6,655 bases of DNA from CBDUXZ01 sp965371325 [NCBI: uncultured bacterium] (lineage in GTDB: Bacteria > JAUYMQ01). Positions 1 to 6,655 of this stretch are shown one piece after another. The notes under the pieces are model-generated. The model was not told the origin of the DNA and ran no database searches. It was given only the letters and a program-made list of their open reading frames with translations. The DNA lies in contig CBDUXZ010000106.1 of NCBI GenBank assembly GCA_965371325.1, positions 1-6,655 of the forward strand, written 5' to 3'. Position 1 is the first letter of the stretch, and each line of letters opens with the position of its first letter. A program made the translations under genes and the position numbers.

Positions 1-180
1 CGCGCCGATGAGCGACGCCACATCTCCCCGGGCCTCCGCCAGTGCTTCACGCGCCTCGCTCCCAGCCCAATGACCGCTCGAGGGATTCCCGAAGGGCCGG
101 TCCATGTAGGGAAGTGCGGCCGCCAGCGCCTCGGCGCGCGCGGGCGTGGTGGCGTTGTGATCCAGATAGATCCGGTTCAC
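1..180 (-). CDS. iscS: Cysteine desulfurase, NifS/IscS type (partial, N-terminal 60 residues)
   Basis: Only the first 60 codons are present; the gene continues past the left edge. The family is a cytoplasmic PLP enzyme that takes sulfur from L-cysteine, makes alanine and passes persulfide sulfur to Fe-S scaffolds and other acceptors. The fragment has the diagnostic N-terminal block YLDHNATTP at residues 5-13 and the FGNPSS block at 30-35, followed by H37 and G40. These are features of class I (NifS/IscS) desulfurases. The catalytic cysteine and PLP lysine lie outside the window. The start is a GTG at 178-180 that overlaps the stop of the upstream Rrf2 regulator (GTGA), implying translational coupling; a GGAAGA sequence lies just upstream. 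Being second in an iscR-led operon supports a role in housekeeping Fe-S assembly. The choice between iscS and nifS cannot be settled from 60 residues, but the enzyme family is secure. Confidence 0.93.
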   Translation of the reverse strand, partial: MNRIYLDHNATTPARAEALAAALPYMDRPFGNPSSGHWAGSEAREALAEARGDVASLIGA

Positions 181-677
181 GGCTTTCTTCCGCGTGAATC
201 CCCTTGGTAACGAAGCTGGAGCGTGGCGTCCTCGCCGTTTCCCTTCCCGCCCGCTTCACGCATCGCCCTGCTTTTGCGAACCAGTTCGTCGAGTCTGACG
301 GACGCGAGATAGCCACGAATCTGCGCCGCGAGCCCCTCCCAGACGCCCTGGGCGGCGCAGCAGGGCTCCAGCGGGCATTCCCGGTCGGCCTTGGGATCCA
401 CGCAGAAGATGGGCTCGATACGCTCTTCGACCGCCTCGATGATGTCGGCGACCGTGATCGAATCCGTTCCCTTGTTCAGGAGGTAACCACCCCCCGGGCC
501 ACGGACACTTTTTACCAATTCATGCCGCCGGAGTTTCAGGAAGAGCTGCTCGAGGTAGCTGACCGAGATATTTCCTCGCGCGGCAATCTCTCTCAGGCTT
601 ACGGGCTGGCTGCCGGGCTGGCTGGCGAGATCCACCAGGGCCCTCAGGGCGTAGGAGCCGCGGGCAGTAATTCTCAT
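177..677 (-). CDS. iscR: Rrf2-family transcriptional regulator, IscR-like
   Basis: Predicted 166-residue winged-helix regulator, close to the 162 residues of E. coli IscR. The start MRITARGSYALRALVDLA, the recognition-helix segment ISVSYLEQLF (residues 37-46) and the wing SVRGPGGGYLL (57-67) match IscR closely. Cysteines at 92, 101 and 107 (plus 106) form the expected cluster-binding patch. C92 aligns with E. coli C92 and C107 with C104, judging by the same distance to a conserved Trp. The E. coli ligand H107 corresponds to Gln110, so the fourth ligand differs or is supplied elsewhere. The ATG at 675-677 is preferred: AAGGGA lies 7 nt upstream and the family N-terminus begins there. The reading frame stays open to 779, but those residues lie over the promoter. 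The stop overlaps the desulfurase GTG start. IscR senses Fe-S status and usually represses its own operon; the palindrome at 739-767 fits that. The role is inferred from homology and context. Confidence 0.93.
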   Translation of the reverse strand: MRITARGSYALRALVDLASQPGSQPVSLREIAARGNISVSYLEQLFLKLRRHELVKSVRGPGGGYLLNKGTDSITVADIIEAVEERIEPIFCVDPKADRECPLEPCCAAQGVWEGLAAQIRGYLASVRLDELVRKSRAMREAGGKGNGEDATLQLRYQGDSRGRKP

Positions 678-690
678 GGGGGGTTCCCTT
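675..690 (-). promoter_or_regulatory. Ribosome-binding site and chosen start of iscR
   Basis: On the minus strand AAGGGA (690-685) is followed by a 7-nt spacer and the ATG at 677-675. This sets the start at the conserved MRITARGSY sequence and excludes the 34-codon upstream extension, which lacks family similarity and overlaps the promoter and operator. Confidence 0.7.
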
Positions 691-738
691 TCGCTGGACG
701 AACAGGTGCCCGAAACGTTTTCAGTGACGGGACCGGAC

Positions 739-767
739 GAATACCCACTCAAGTTACTCGGGTATTC
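739..767. promoter_or_regulatory. Palindromic operator, probable IscR-type site for autoregulation
   Basis: Two perfect 8-bp arms, GAATACCC (739-746) and GGGTATTC (760-767), flank a 13-bp spacer whose centre AAGTT (751-755) is also symmetric. The core at 741-765 is 25 bp long, begins ATA and ends TAT. From memory, the E. coli type 1 IscR site has the same length and ends. The inner bases only partly match the E. coli GACT/AGTC pattern: one GAGT half-site aligns, the other is shifted. The dyad centre (753) lies in the -10 hexamer of the iscR promoter, so a bound regulator would block RNA polymerase. The palindrome is read directly; the identity of the bound protein is inferred. Confidence 0.68.
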
Positions 768-779
768 TGGGTCTGTCAA
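751..779 (-). promoter_or_regulatory. Sigma70-type promoter of the iscR operon
   Basis: Reading the minus strand, a perfect -35 hexamer TTGACA (779-774) is followed by exactly 17 bp and TAACTT (756-751). The -10 matches TATAAT at its most conserved positions (first T, second A, last T). Transcription would begin near 744, giving a leader of about 67 nt before the iscR ATG. The -35 lies 22 nt past the response regulator stop, with no terminator visible between them, so read-through from that gene is possible. The -10 lies at the centre of the palindrome at 739-767. Confidence 0.72.
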
Positions 780-800
780 CGAAAGGGTTTTGCGCGGGAA

Positions 801-1238
801 TCACTCGGGAAGAGTGTTGATCTGCACCCAGTAGGAGAGAAGCTTTTCCACCCTGTCCATCAGATCGTTGTAACGCTCGGGCTTGACGACGTAGGAGTTC
901 GCCCCCTCGGCGTAGGAGCTCTGCATATCGACCGGACTGGAGGAGCTCGACAGCATCACGATCGGGATGTTGCGGACCTCGGGGCTGGACTTGATTCTTC
1001 GGAGCACGACGATTCCGTTCTCCTTCGGGAGTTTCACGTCAAGAAGGATGAGGCTCGGCCGCGGGGCCCCCTCTCCGTCTTCGTACTTCCCCTCATGAAA
1101 CACGAAATCGATCGCTTCCTGACCGTCCCGCACCGTGAAGACGTCGTTCACGAGCCCGGTCCCCTTGATCGAGCTCGCGATGATCTCGATCAGGTCCTCG
1201 TTCTGCTCGGCGAGGAGCACGCTGGTTTTGTTGTTCAT
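801..1238 (-). CDS. Stand-alone response regulator, receiver domain only (Rcp1-like)
   Basis: Predicted 145-residue protein made of one CheY-like receiver domain with no output domain. Numbered from the ATG at 1238: phosphoacceptor D67 in LILLDVKLP, the switch serine S97 in MLSSS, and K119 in the VVKP motif. The GxYEDGEGAPRPSLILLD insertion before beta3 and the end ANSYVVKPE...LLSYW resemble the Rcp1 class of single-domain regulators, which often partner phytochrome-like or hybrid histidine kinases. The acidic pocket is unusual: the usual pair of acidic residues after beta1 reads E11-Q12. S97 to S101 form a run of five serines. No kinase is in the window, so partner and output are unknown. 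The ATG at 1238 is preferred over the in-frame TTG at 1247, because GGGAG sits only 1 nt before the TTG but 10 nt before the ATG. It has its own promoter (1331-1360). Confidence 0.9.
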   Translation of the reverse strand: MNNKTSVLLAEQNEDLIEIIASSIKGTGLVNDVFTVRDGQEAIDFVFHEGKYEDGEGAPRPSLILLDVKLPKENGIVVLRRIKSSPEVRNIPIVMLSSSSSPVDMQSSYAEGANSYVVKPERYNDLMDRVEKLLSYWVQINTLPE

Positions 1239-1253
1239 CTGGTCCAATCTCCC
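1236..1253 (-). promoter_or_regulatory. Ribosome-binding site deciding the response regulator start
   Basis: GGGAG (1253-1249) lies 10 nt before the ATG at 1238-1236 and a single nucleotide before an in-frame TTG at 1247-1245. Steric needs of initiation favour the ATG, shortening the protein by three residues. The spacing is on the long side, so the call is moderate. Confidence 0.5.
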
Positions 1254-1330
1254 GTCGGCTTTTCAGAGAGGGTACGGCCGCCCCAGGTCGATTCCGTTTC
1301 ACGCGGGTGGACACACCTGGATGCTGTGAG

Positions 1331-1360
1331 GTTATACGCCACGAAGCCTCCGGCTTTCAA
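1331..1360 (-). promoter_or_regulatory. Sigma70-type promoter of the response regulator gene
   Basis: On the minus strand TTGAAA (1360-1355, 5 of 6 matches) and TATAAC (1336-1331, 5 of 6 matches) are separated by 18 bp. Transcription would start near 1324, leaving a leader of about 85 nt. A 13-bp dyad (AAGCC, 3-nt centre, GGCTT; 1344-1356) occupies the spacer and could be an operator. The leader also contains distant arms CCAGGT/ACCTGG (1283-1288 and 1315-1320) that could form a weak hairpin. Confidence 0.6.
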
Positions 1361-1399
1361 CACGATTCCCCTTTCTCGCGCGATAAATACATCTCTCGG

Positions 1400-1969
1400 T
1401 CATTCTCGATGCAACGCGTCCGGGGGGCCGGCAATTTGGAGGTGGGGACGAATTCTCTCCAGTGTCTTCGGCCCGATCCCTCGGACGGCATCGAGATCCT
1501 CGATCTTCCGGATGGTCGCGCCCCCGTCGCGAAACGCCACAATTCGCCCCGCCATGACCGGACCGACCCCCGCGAGAGCCTCGAGATCCTCCGGCGAGGC
1601 GGCGTCGAGGGGTATCCGAAGGCCCAAGACGAGAAGCTGCCGCCCCGGCATGCGGCTTTGCGCCACACGGCCGTCGGGATCCAGCGCTATCCTGGCGCCC
1701 TCTTCAACAATCGCCTCGAGGCCGGGTCCGCGCGGCTGAACGCGCGGCCGCGCACGCGCCAGCGCCTCCCGGACCGTGGCGCCGGCAAGACCCCGCTGCA
1801 CACCCGGCCGGTCCACCGCGCCCCGCACCTCGACCGCCCCCGTCCAGGCAGGGGCGCGCGTCCAGGCCGACACCTCCCCCCCCGCCCGCCAGTGCCCGAT
1901 CGCATCCGTAAGCGCAATTCCCCACGCCACCGACGCAATGACCACGCCGAGAACGACCCCGCGATCCAC
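1400..1969 (-). CDS. comEA: ComEA-like membrane-anchored helix-hairpin-helix DNA-binding protein
   Basis: Predicted 189 residues from the GTG at 1969. A single hydrophobic segment at residues 4-20 (GVVLGVVIASVAWGIAL) should anchor the protein with the rest outside the cytoplasmic membrane. Residues 44-116 contain VEVRGAVDRPGV and resemble the SLBB-like domain of Gram-positive ComEA. Residues 118-177 form the paired helix-hairpin-helix unit: IPLDAASPEDLEALAGVGP (119-137) and then LDAVRGIGP (159-167), with hairpins GVGP and GIGP. ComEA binds incoming double-stranded DNA without sequence specificity during natural transformation. The usual partner comEC is not in this window. The GTG is favoured because GGAGG lies 5 nt upstream; an ATG at 1981 (193 residues) has no clear site, and the frame stays open to a TTG at 2023. 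The fold is secure, but a DNA-uptake role is inferred because small HhH proteins of this type can have other jobs. Confidence 0.85.
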   Translation of the reverse strand: MDRGVVLGVVIASVAWGIALTDAIGHWRAGGEVSAWTRAPAWTGAVEVRGAVDRPGVQRGLAGATVREALARARPRVQPRGPGLEAIVEEGARIALDPDGRVAQSRMPGRQLLVLGLRIPLDAASPEDLEALAGVGPVMAGRIVAFRDGGATIRKIEDLDAVRGIGPKTLERIRPHLQIAGPPDALHRE

Positions 1970-1979
1970 CCTCCCCTCC
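1967..1979 (-). promoter_or_regulatory. Shine-Dalgarno sequence supporting a GTG start for comEA
   Basis: GGAGG (1979-1975) is followed by a 5-nt spacer and GTG (1969-1967). The alternative ATG at 1981-1979 is preceded only by the pyrimidine-rich tail of the cimA terminator. If the GTG is used, the protein begins three residues before its membrane helix. Confidence 0.5.
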
Positions 1980-1982
1980 ATG

Positions 1983-2012
1983 CAAGAAAAGAAGCGCCCC
2001 CTGCAGGGCGCT
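1983..2012 (-). terminator. Candidate intrinsic terminator after cimA
   Basis: Reading the minus strand, a 7-bp GC-rich stem AGCGCCC (2012-2006), a 6-nt loop and GGGCGCT (1999-1993) are followed by the T-rich tract TCTTTTCTTG (1992-1983). It lies 64 nt past the cimA stop and matches the layout of a Rho-independent terminator for the nnr-tsaE-lysC-cimA transcript. The T tract is interrupted by C, so read-through is plausible. It ends 4 nt before the comEA Shine-Dalgarno sequence. Confidence 0.68.
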
Positions 2013-2075
2013 CCCCGGGACAAATCGACCCGAGAAACAACATTTACAAGGCCGCCGCGGGCGCCGGCCCGTCAC

Positions 2076-3718
2076 TCACGATTGGCCGTGCGACTTCGCC
2101 TCCGCCTCGGCAATCTCGTCCTTCAGCAGCTTGTACTCGACGCTGTCGACCAGCGCGTGCCAGCTCGCCTCGATGATGTTGCTCGAGACGCCGACAGTTC
2201 CCCAGCGGGATTGGTGATCACCCGACTCGATGAGCACCCGCACCTTCGCATCGGTCCCGTGAGTGGAAGCCAGAACCCGCACCTTGTAGTCGAGCAGCTC
2301 CATGTTGCGCAGCTGGGGATAGAAGCCGTAGAGCGCTTTTCGCAGGGCGCTGTCGAGCGCGTTGACCGGGCCGTTCCCCAGCGCGGCGGTGTGCTCGAGG
2401 CGTCCTGCGACCTCGACCGAGACGGTAGCCTCGGAGATTGGCGGCTCGTTCTCGGCCCGCTTCTCGTCGATCACCCGGAACCCCATGAGGCTGAAGTACT
2501 TCTTGTGTGTCCCCATGGACTTACGGATGAGCATCTCGAAGCTCGCGTCGGCGCCTTCAAACGCGTACCCCTCATGCTCGAGGGCCTTGATCTGCGCGAG
2601 GATTTCCCGCGCCACCGGATCGCTGTTGTCGAGTTCGATGCCGATTTCGCGCGCCTTCACCATGACATTGCTCTTCCCCGCGAGATCGGAGACGAGAATG
2701 CGCTGGCGGTTACCGACGAGTTCCGGGCGGATATGCTCGTAGGTCTCCGGATTTTTCTGAACCGCGTCGACGTGCATTCCCCCCTTGTGGGCGAACGCCG
2801 ATCTTCCCACGAAGGGTGCGCGATTGTTCGGCGGGACGTTGGCGATCTCGTCCACGAAGTGCGACAGCTCCACGAGCTTTGCCACGTGTTCATCGTCGAT
2901 GCAGTCGATCCCCAGCTTGAAGCGGAGGTTTGGAATAATCGACGTCAGGTTCGCGTTGCCGCACCGCTCACCGAAACCGTTGATCGTCCCCTGCACTTGA
3001 TCGACGCCCTCGGCGACAGCCGCCAGGCTGTTCGCCACCCCCAGCTCACAGTCATTGTGGCAGTGAATTCCCAGCGGAACGTCAAAGCGGTCGTTGACCT
3101 GCCGCACGATCTCGGCGATCTCGTGCGGCAGGGCCCCGCCGTTCGTGTCGCAGAGGACGATCCAGGCGGGATGCGCGTCAGCGGCGGCCGCGAGGGTCCG
3201 GAGGGCGTAATCCGGGTTGCGCCTGTAACCGTCGAAGAAGTGCTCCGCATCGTAGATCACCTCGTCGAAGTGCTTCGTGAGCCACCGGACCGAGTCGTGA
3301 ACGATGTTCAGGTTCTCTTCGAGCGGAATTCGGAGCGCATCGGTGACGTGAAGATCCCAGGACTTCCCGAAAATGGTCGCCACGGGCGTCTCGGCCCGCA
3401 GAAGCCCCTGCATTCCCGGATCCTTGTCGCAGGTGATGCCGCTACGGCGTGTGGCCGCGAACGCCGCCAGCCGGGCGTTCCGGAGCCCGAGGGACCTGGC
3501 CGCGCGGAAGAACTCGAGATCCTTGGGGTTGGAGCCAGGGTAGCCCCCTTCGATGTACCGTACCCCCACTTCGTCGAGTTTCTCCACGATGCGCAGTTTG
3601 TCCTCAACGGAGAAGTTGATCCCCTCTCCCTGGGCACCGTCGCGCAAAAGCGCGTCGTAGATGCACACGCTTCGCTTTGCACGCTCCGCAGTCGTCTTCT
3701 TCGTTTTTTTCCCCGGCA

Positions 3719-3719
<1 letters not shown>
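2076..3719 (-). CDS. cimA: (R)-citramalate synthase, LeuA-like
   Basis: Predicted 547 residues. The family condenses acetyl-CoA with pyruvate to (R)-citramalate, the first step of isoleucine synthesis that bypasses threonine deaminase. The HMGL-like TIM barrel spans about 16-290, with the signature [10 protein letters not shown] (24-33; R26 and D27 catalytic or metal-binding), CDTNGG (190-195), GIHCHND (217-223; metal ligands H219 and H221) and [10 protein letters not shown] (248-257; N255 as likely ligand). A linker region follows with AFAHKGGMH (308-316), and a LeuA-type regulatory dimer domain fills about 410-535, where isoleucine usually feeds back. The start [17 protein letters not shown] is a basic low-complexity leader absent from most relatives, encoded partly by an A7 run. 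The ATG overlaps the lysC stop by one base (TGATG), so the two are probably translationally coupled. Length, the [13 protein letters not shown] form and the isolated position point to CimA rather than 2-isopropylmalate synthase or homocitrate synthase, but the substrate is inferred. Confidence 0.93.
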
Positions 3720-4957
<1,238 letters not shown>

Positions 4958-4989
4958 CGTGTCGTGCTCTCCGCAAAGTGCAACGCCCT

Positions 4990-5463
4990 TCAGACCAAAT
5001 CGAGAAGGCGCTCTGCTTCGCCGCCGCGGGCCCGGAAAATGAACTCCCGCTCTGCGTCGTCAAGGCGCTTGATCCGCACCTCGAGCCGCTCTTCGGGGAG
5101 GCTCTCCATGGCACGGTCCGCCCACTCCACCAGGAGGACGCCCCGGCCATCCATGTAGTCGCGCAGTCCCAGCGATTCCACCTCCTCCGGGCGGGAAAGC
5201 CGGTAAAAATCGACATGATACATCGGAACGGGACCCTCGTATACGTTCACGAGGGTGAAGGTCGGGCTCGTTGCCTCCTGCCGGCAGCCCAGCCCCTCGG
5301 CCATCCCTTTGGCGAGAACCGTCTTTCCCGTCCCCAGCGCCCCGCAGAGCGCAACCGTCATCCCGGGACGGAGTCCCTTCGCCAGGCGCATGCCGAGCAA
5401 ACGGGTCTCGGCATCCGAGCGCGTTTCGAGGGTCGTTTCCCGCGGATCCTCAGAAGGGCGCAT
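4990..5463 (-). CDS. tsaE: tRNA threonylcarbamoyladenosine biosynthesis ATPase TsaE
   Basis: Predicted 157 residues, against about 153 for E. coli TsaE (YjeE). This cytoplasmic P-loop ATPase works with TsaB and TsaD to place threonylcarbamoyl on A37 of ANN-decoding tRNAs (t6A). Visible motifs are the Walker A GALGTGKT (41-48), the switch region [11 protein letters not shown] (65-75), HVDFYRL (83-89), LGLRDY (98-103) and the conserved VEW (112-114). The ATG at 5463 is the only sensible start: upstream residues in this frame are a shadow of nnr and do not resemble the family. The gene overlaps the end of nnr by 14 nt and has only a weak GGA motif 7 nt upstream, so initiation probably depends on coupling to nnr. 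The substrate chemistry of t6A uses threonine, a product of the pathway opened by lysC next door, although this adjacency may be incidental. Confidence 0.95.
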   Translation of the reverse strand: MRPSEDPRETTLETRSDAETRLLGMRLAKGLRPGMTVALCGALGTGKTVLAKGMAEGLGCRQEATSPTFTLVNVYEGPVPMYHVDFYRLSRPEEVESLGLRDYMDGRGVLLVEWADRAMESLPEERLEVRIKRLDDAEREFIFRARGGEAERLLDLV

Positions 5464-6655
5464 CGGCACGTCCGGACAGAAGCGCGTCGATGGTCGCGGG
5501 GAGGCGCGCGATGAGATCAGTGGCGAGCAGCCCCACTGTGCCCAGCTCGCGCGCGGCAAGGTCGCCGGCAAGCCCGTGGAGGTAGACACCCAGGCAGGCC
5601 GCGTCGAAGGGGGGCACTCCCTGCGCGAGAAAGCCTGAGATGATCCCGGAGAGGGCATCGCCCATGCCCGCCGACGCCATGCCGGGATTTCCGGTCAGGT
5701 TGACGCGCACCTGCCCGTCCGGCGCCGCCACCACCGTGTGCGCACCTTTCAGAACGAGAACCACGCCGTGGGTCCGGGCAAAACCTCGGGCGGCGCCAAT
5801 GCGATCGGCATTCACCCGCTCCGCGTCGACGCCGAGAAGACGCCCCATCTCTCCGGGATGCGGTGTGAGCACGCGCGGGCCGCGGCAATCCGCAAGCGCG
5901 TCCACGTGCCCCGCGAGAGCATTCAGCGCGTCGGCATCCATCAGCATCGGCCTCGCCTCCGCCCGCGCAAGATCGCGCACGAGCTCCACCGTCTCGGGGT
6001 GGGTGGAGAGTCCCGGCCCGAGGGCGAGCGCGCTCTTTCCTTCGGATAGTGTCGCAATGCGCTCCGACGCCTTGCGCCCGAGGGTCCGCGCGTCGGTCTC
6101 AGCCACCCCTTCGCACATCACCTCGTTGAGCTTCACCGCCACAACGGGCGCCACGCTCTCGGGGACGGCAAGCGTTACAAGCCCCGTGCCGCAGCGCATC
6201 GCGGCCTGCGCGGTCATCGCCGCCGCCCCGGTCTTCCCGGGGGAGCCCGCGATAATCAGAAGATGCCCGAAGGTCCCCTTGTGCGCGTCCTTCGGCCGGT
6301 CCGGAAGCGCGCGGACGGCCGCCTCTCCCGTCATGATCGCGTCCTGCAATCCGCCCTCCGCAACGTAGGTTTCCGGTATGCCGATGTCCACCACCTGGAG
6401 CCTCCCCGCCAGCGCGGCACCCGGAAAAAGAACGTGGCCCAGTTTGGGGAGCCCAAAAGTCACCGTGAGATCGGCCCGCACCGCCTCTCCCAGGATGGCG
6501 CCGGTCGTCGCATCGACGCCGGAAGAAATATCGACCGCCAGGGTGCGCCCCTTGTGCCGAAGCGCGTTCATCAGTTCGATCGCGCGGGCCGGAAGGCCCG
6601 CGACCGCCCGCTCCAGGCCCGTACCGAAGAGGGCGTCGACGATTCCTGCCGAGCC
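5450..6655 (-). CDS. nnr: Bifunctional NAD(P)HX epimerase/dehydratase (5' end missing)
   Basis: The frame is open to the right edge: 401 codons are present and the N-terminus is outside. The full protein repairs hydrated NADH and NADPH: the N-terminal YjeF_N domain epimerises R-NADHX to S-NADHX, and the C-terminal ribokinase-like domain dehydrates S-NADHX using ADP (or ATP in some species). Fragment residues 7-14 (DALFGTGL) and 42-48 (DISSGVD) belong to the epimerase. The epimerase form is usually DIPSGxD, so Pro is replaced by Ser. The dehydratase begins near 120 with KGTFGH (126-131), AGSPGKTGA (136-144), DADAL (240-244), TPHPGEM (264-270), VLKG (301-304), and GNPGMASAGMGD (322-333) containing the catalytic Asp. 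YLHGLAGD follows near 358-365. The methionine at 6571 is internal to the epimerase domain and is not the start. The last 14 nt overlap tsaE, and nnr-tsaE adjacency is common in bacteria. Confidence 0.95.
   Translation of the reverse strand, partial: GSAGIVDALFGTGLERAVAGLPARAIELMNALRHKGRTLAVDISSGVDATTGAILGEAVRADLTVTFGLPKLGHVLFPGAALAGRLQVVDIGIPETYVAEGGLQDAIMTGEAAVRALPDRPKDAHKGTFGHLLIIAGSPGKTGAAAMTAQAAMRCGTGLVTLAVPESVAPVVAVKLNEVMCEGVAETDARTLGRKASERIATLSEGKSALALGPGLSTHPETVELVRDLARAEARPMLMDADALNALAGHVDALADCRGPRVLTPHPGEMGRLLGVDAERVNADRIGAARGFARTHGVVLVLKGAHTVVAAPDGQVRVNLTGNPGMASAGMGDALSGIISGFLAQGVPPFDAACLGVYLHGLAGDLAARELGTVGLLATDLIARLPATIDALLSGRADAPF

Noticed and set aside
678-779. N-terminal extension of the Rrf2 regulator by 34 residues
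   Set aside because: The extension lies over the promoter and palindrome, lacks similarity to the family, and a good ribosome-binding site precedes the conserved ATG at 677.
802-816. Hairpin CACTC/GAGTG at the end of the response regulator gene as a terminator
   Set aside because: The stem has only 5 bp, it overlaps the last codons, and no T tract follows.
204-1739. A 511-codon open frame on the plus strand across iscR, the response regulator and part of comEA
   Set aside because: It spans three minus-strand genes plus two promoters and has no family motifs; it is a codon-bias shadow.
2059-2072. Hairpin CGGGC/GCCCG just after cimA as a terminator
   Set aside because: Short stem without a following T tract; the hairpin at 1993-2012 is a better candidate. 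Such dyads are frequent at this GC content.
5464-5658. N-terminal extension of TsaE by 65 residues
   Set aside because: These codons are an out-of-frame reading of the end of nnr; the family start and normal length are met from the ATG at 5463.
6488-6571. Nnr starting at the Met at 6571
   Set aside because: The same frame continues upstream to the window edge with conserved epimerase sequence (DALFGTGL), so this Met is internal and the gene is cut by the window.

Overview
This is a GC-rich bacterial window in which every supported gene lies on the minus strand, so the text below follows transcription from right to left. The order is nnr (5' end beyond the right edge), tsaE, lysC, cimA, a comEA-like gene, a stand-alone response regulator, an iscR-type Rrf2 regulator, and a cysteine desulfurase cut by the left edge. 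From memory, runs of nnr-tsaE-lysC-cimA occur in deltaproteobacteria such as Geobacter. That order, the high GC and the Rcp1-like response regulator suggest a deltaproteobacterium or an uncultivated high-GC relative. The phylum cannot be fixed from this sequence alone.

Right block (2076-6655). Four genes are packed tightly: nnr overlaps tsaE by 14 nt, tsaE and lysC are 32 nt apart, and lysC overlaps cimA by one base (TGATG). No internal promoter was recognised, so they probably share a transcript. They cover NAD(P)HX repair, t6A tRNA modification, entry to the aspartate family, and entry to isoleucine synthesis from pyruvate without threonine. A candidate intrinsic terminator at 1983-2012 closes the block. 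Within lysC, a strong Shine-Dalgarno sequence precedes Met247, the position where several bacteria start a separate regulatory beta subunit.

Middle block (801-1969). A ComEA-like membrane-anchored DNA-binding protein starts immediately after the terminator. A single-domain response regulator follows, with its own good sigma70-type promoter at 1331-1360.

Left block (1-779). An IscR-like regulator has a consensus promoter whose -10 region lies inside an imperfect palindrome (739-767). The core of that palindrome is 25 bp long and begins ATA and ends TAT, as in type 1 IscR sites. Its stop codon overlaps the GTG start of a NifS/IscS-type cysteine desulfurase. This looks like an autoregulated iron-sulfur assembly operon that continues beyond the left edge.

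No tRNA, rRNA, CRISPR array, mobile element or long repeat was seen, and no wholly unknown gene system is evident. The most useful observations are the Fe-S operator/promoter, the candidate internal start in lysC, the terminator abutting the comEA ribosome-binding site, and the non-canonical acidic pocket of the response regulator.
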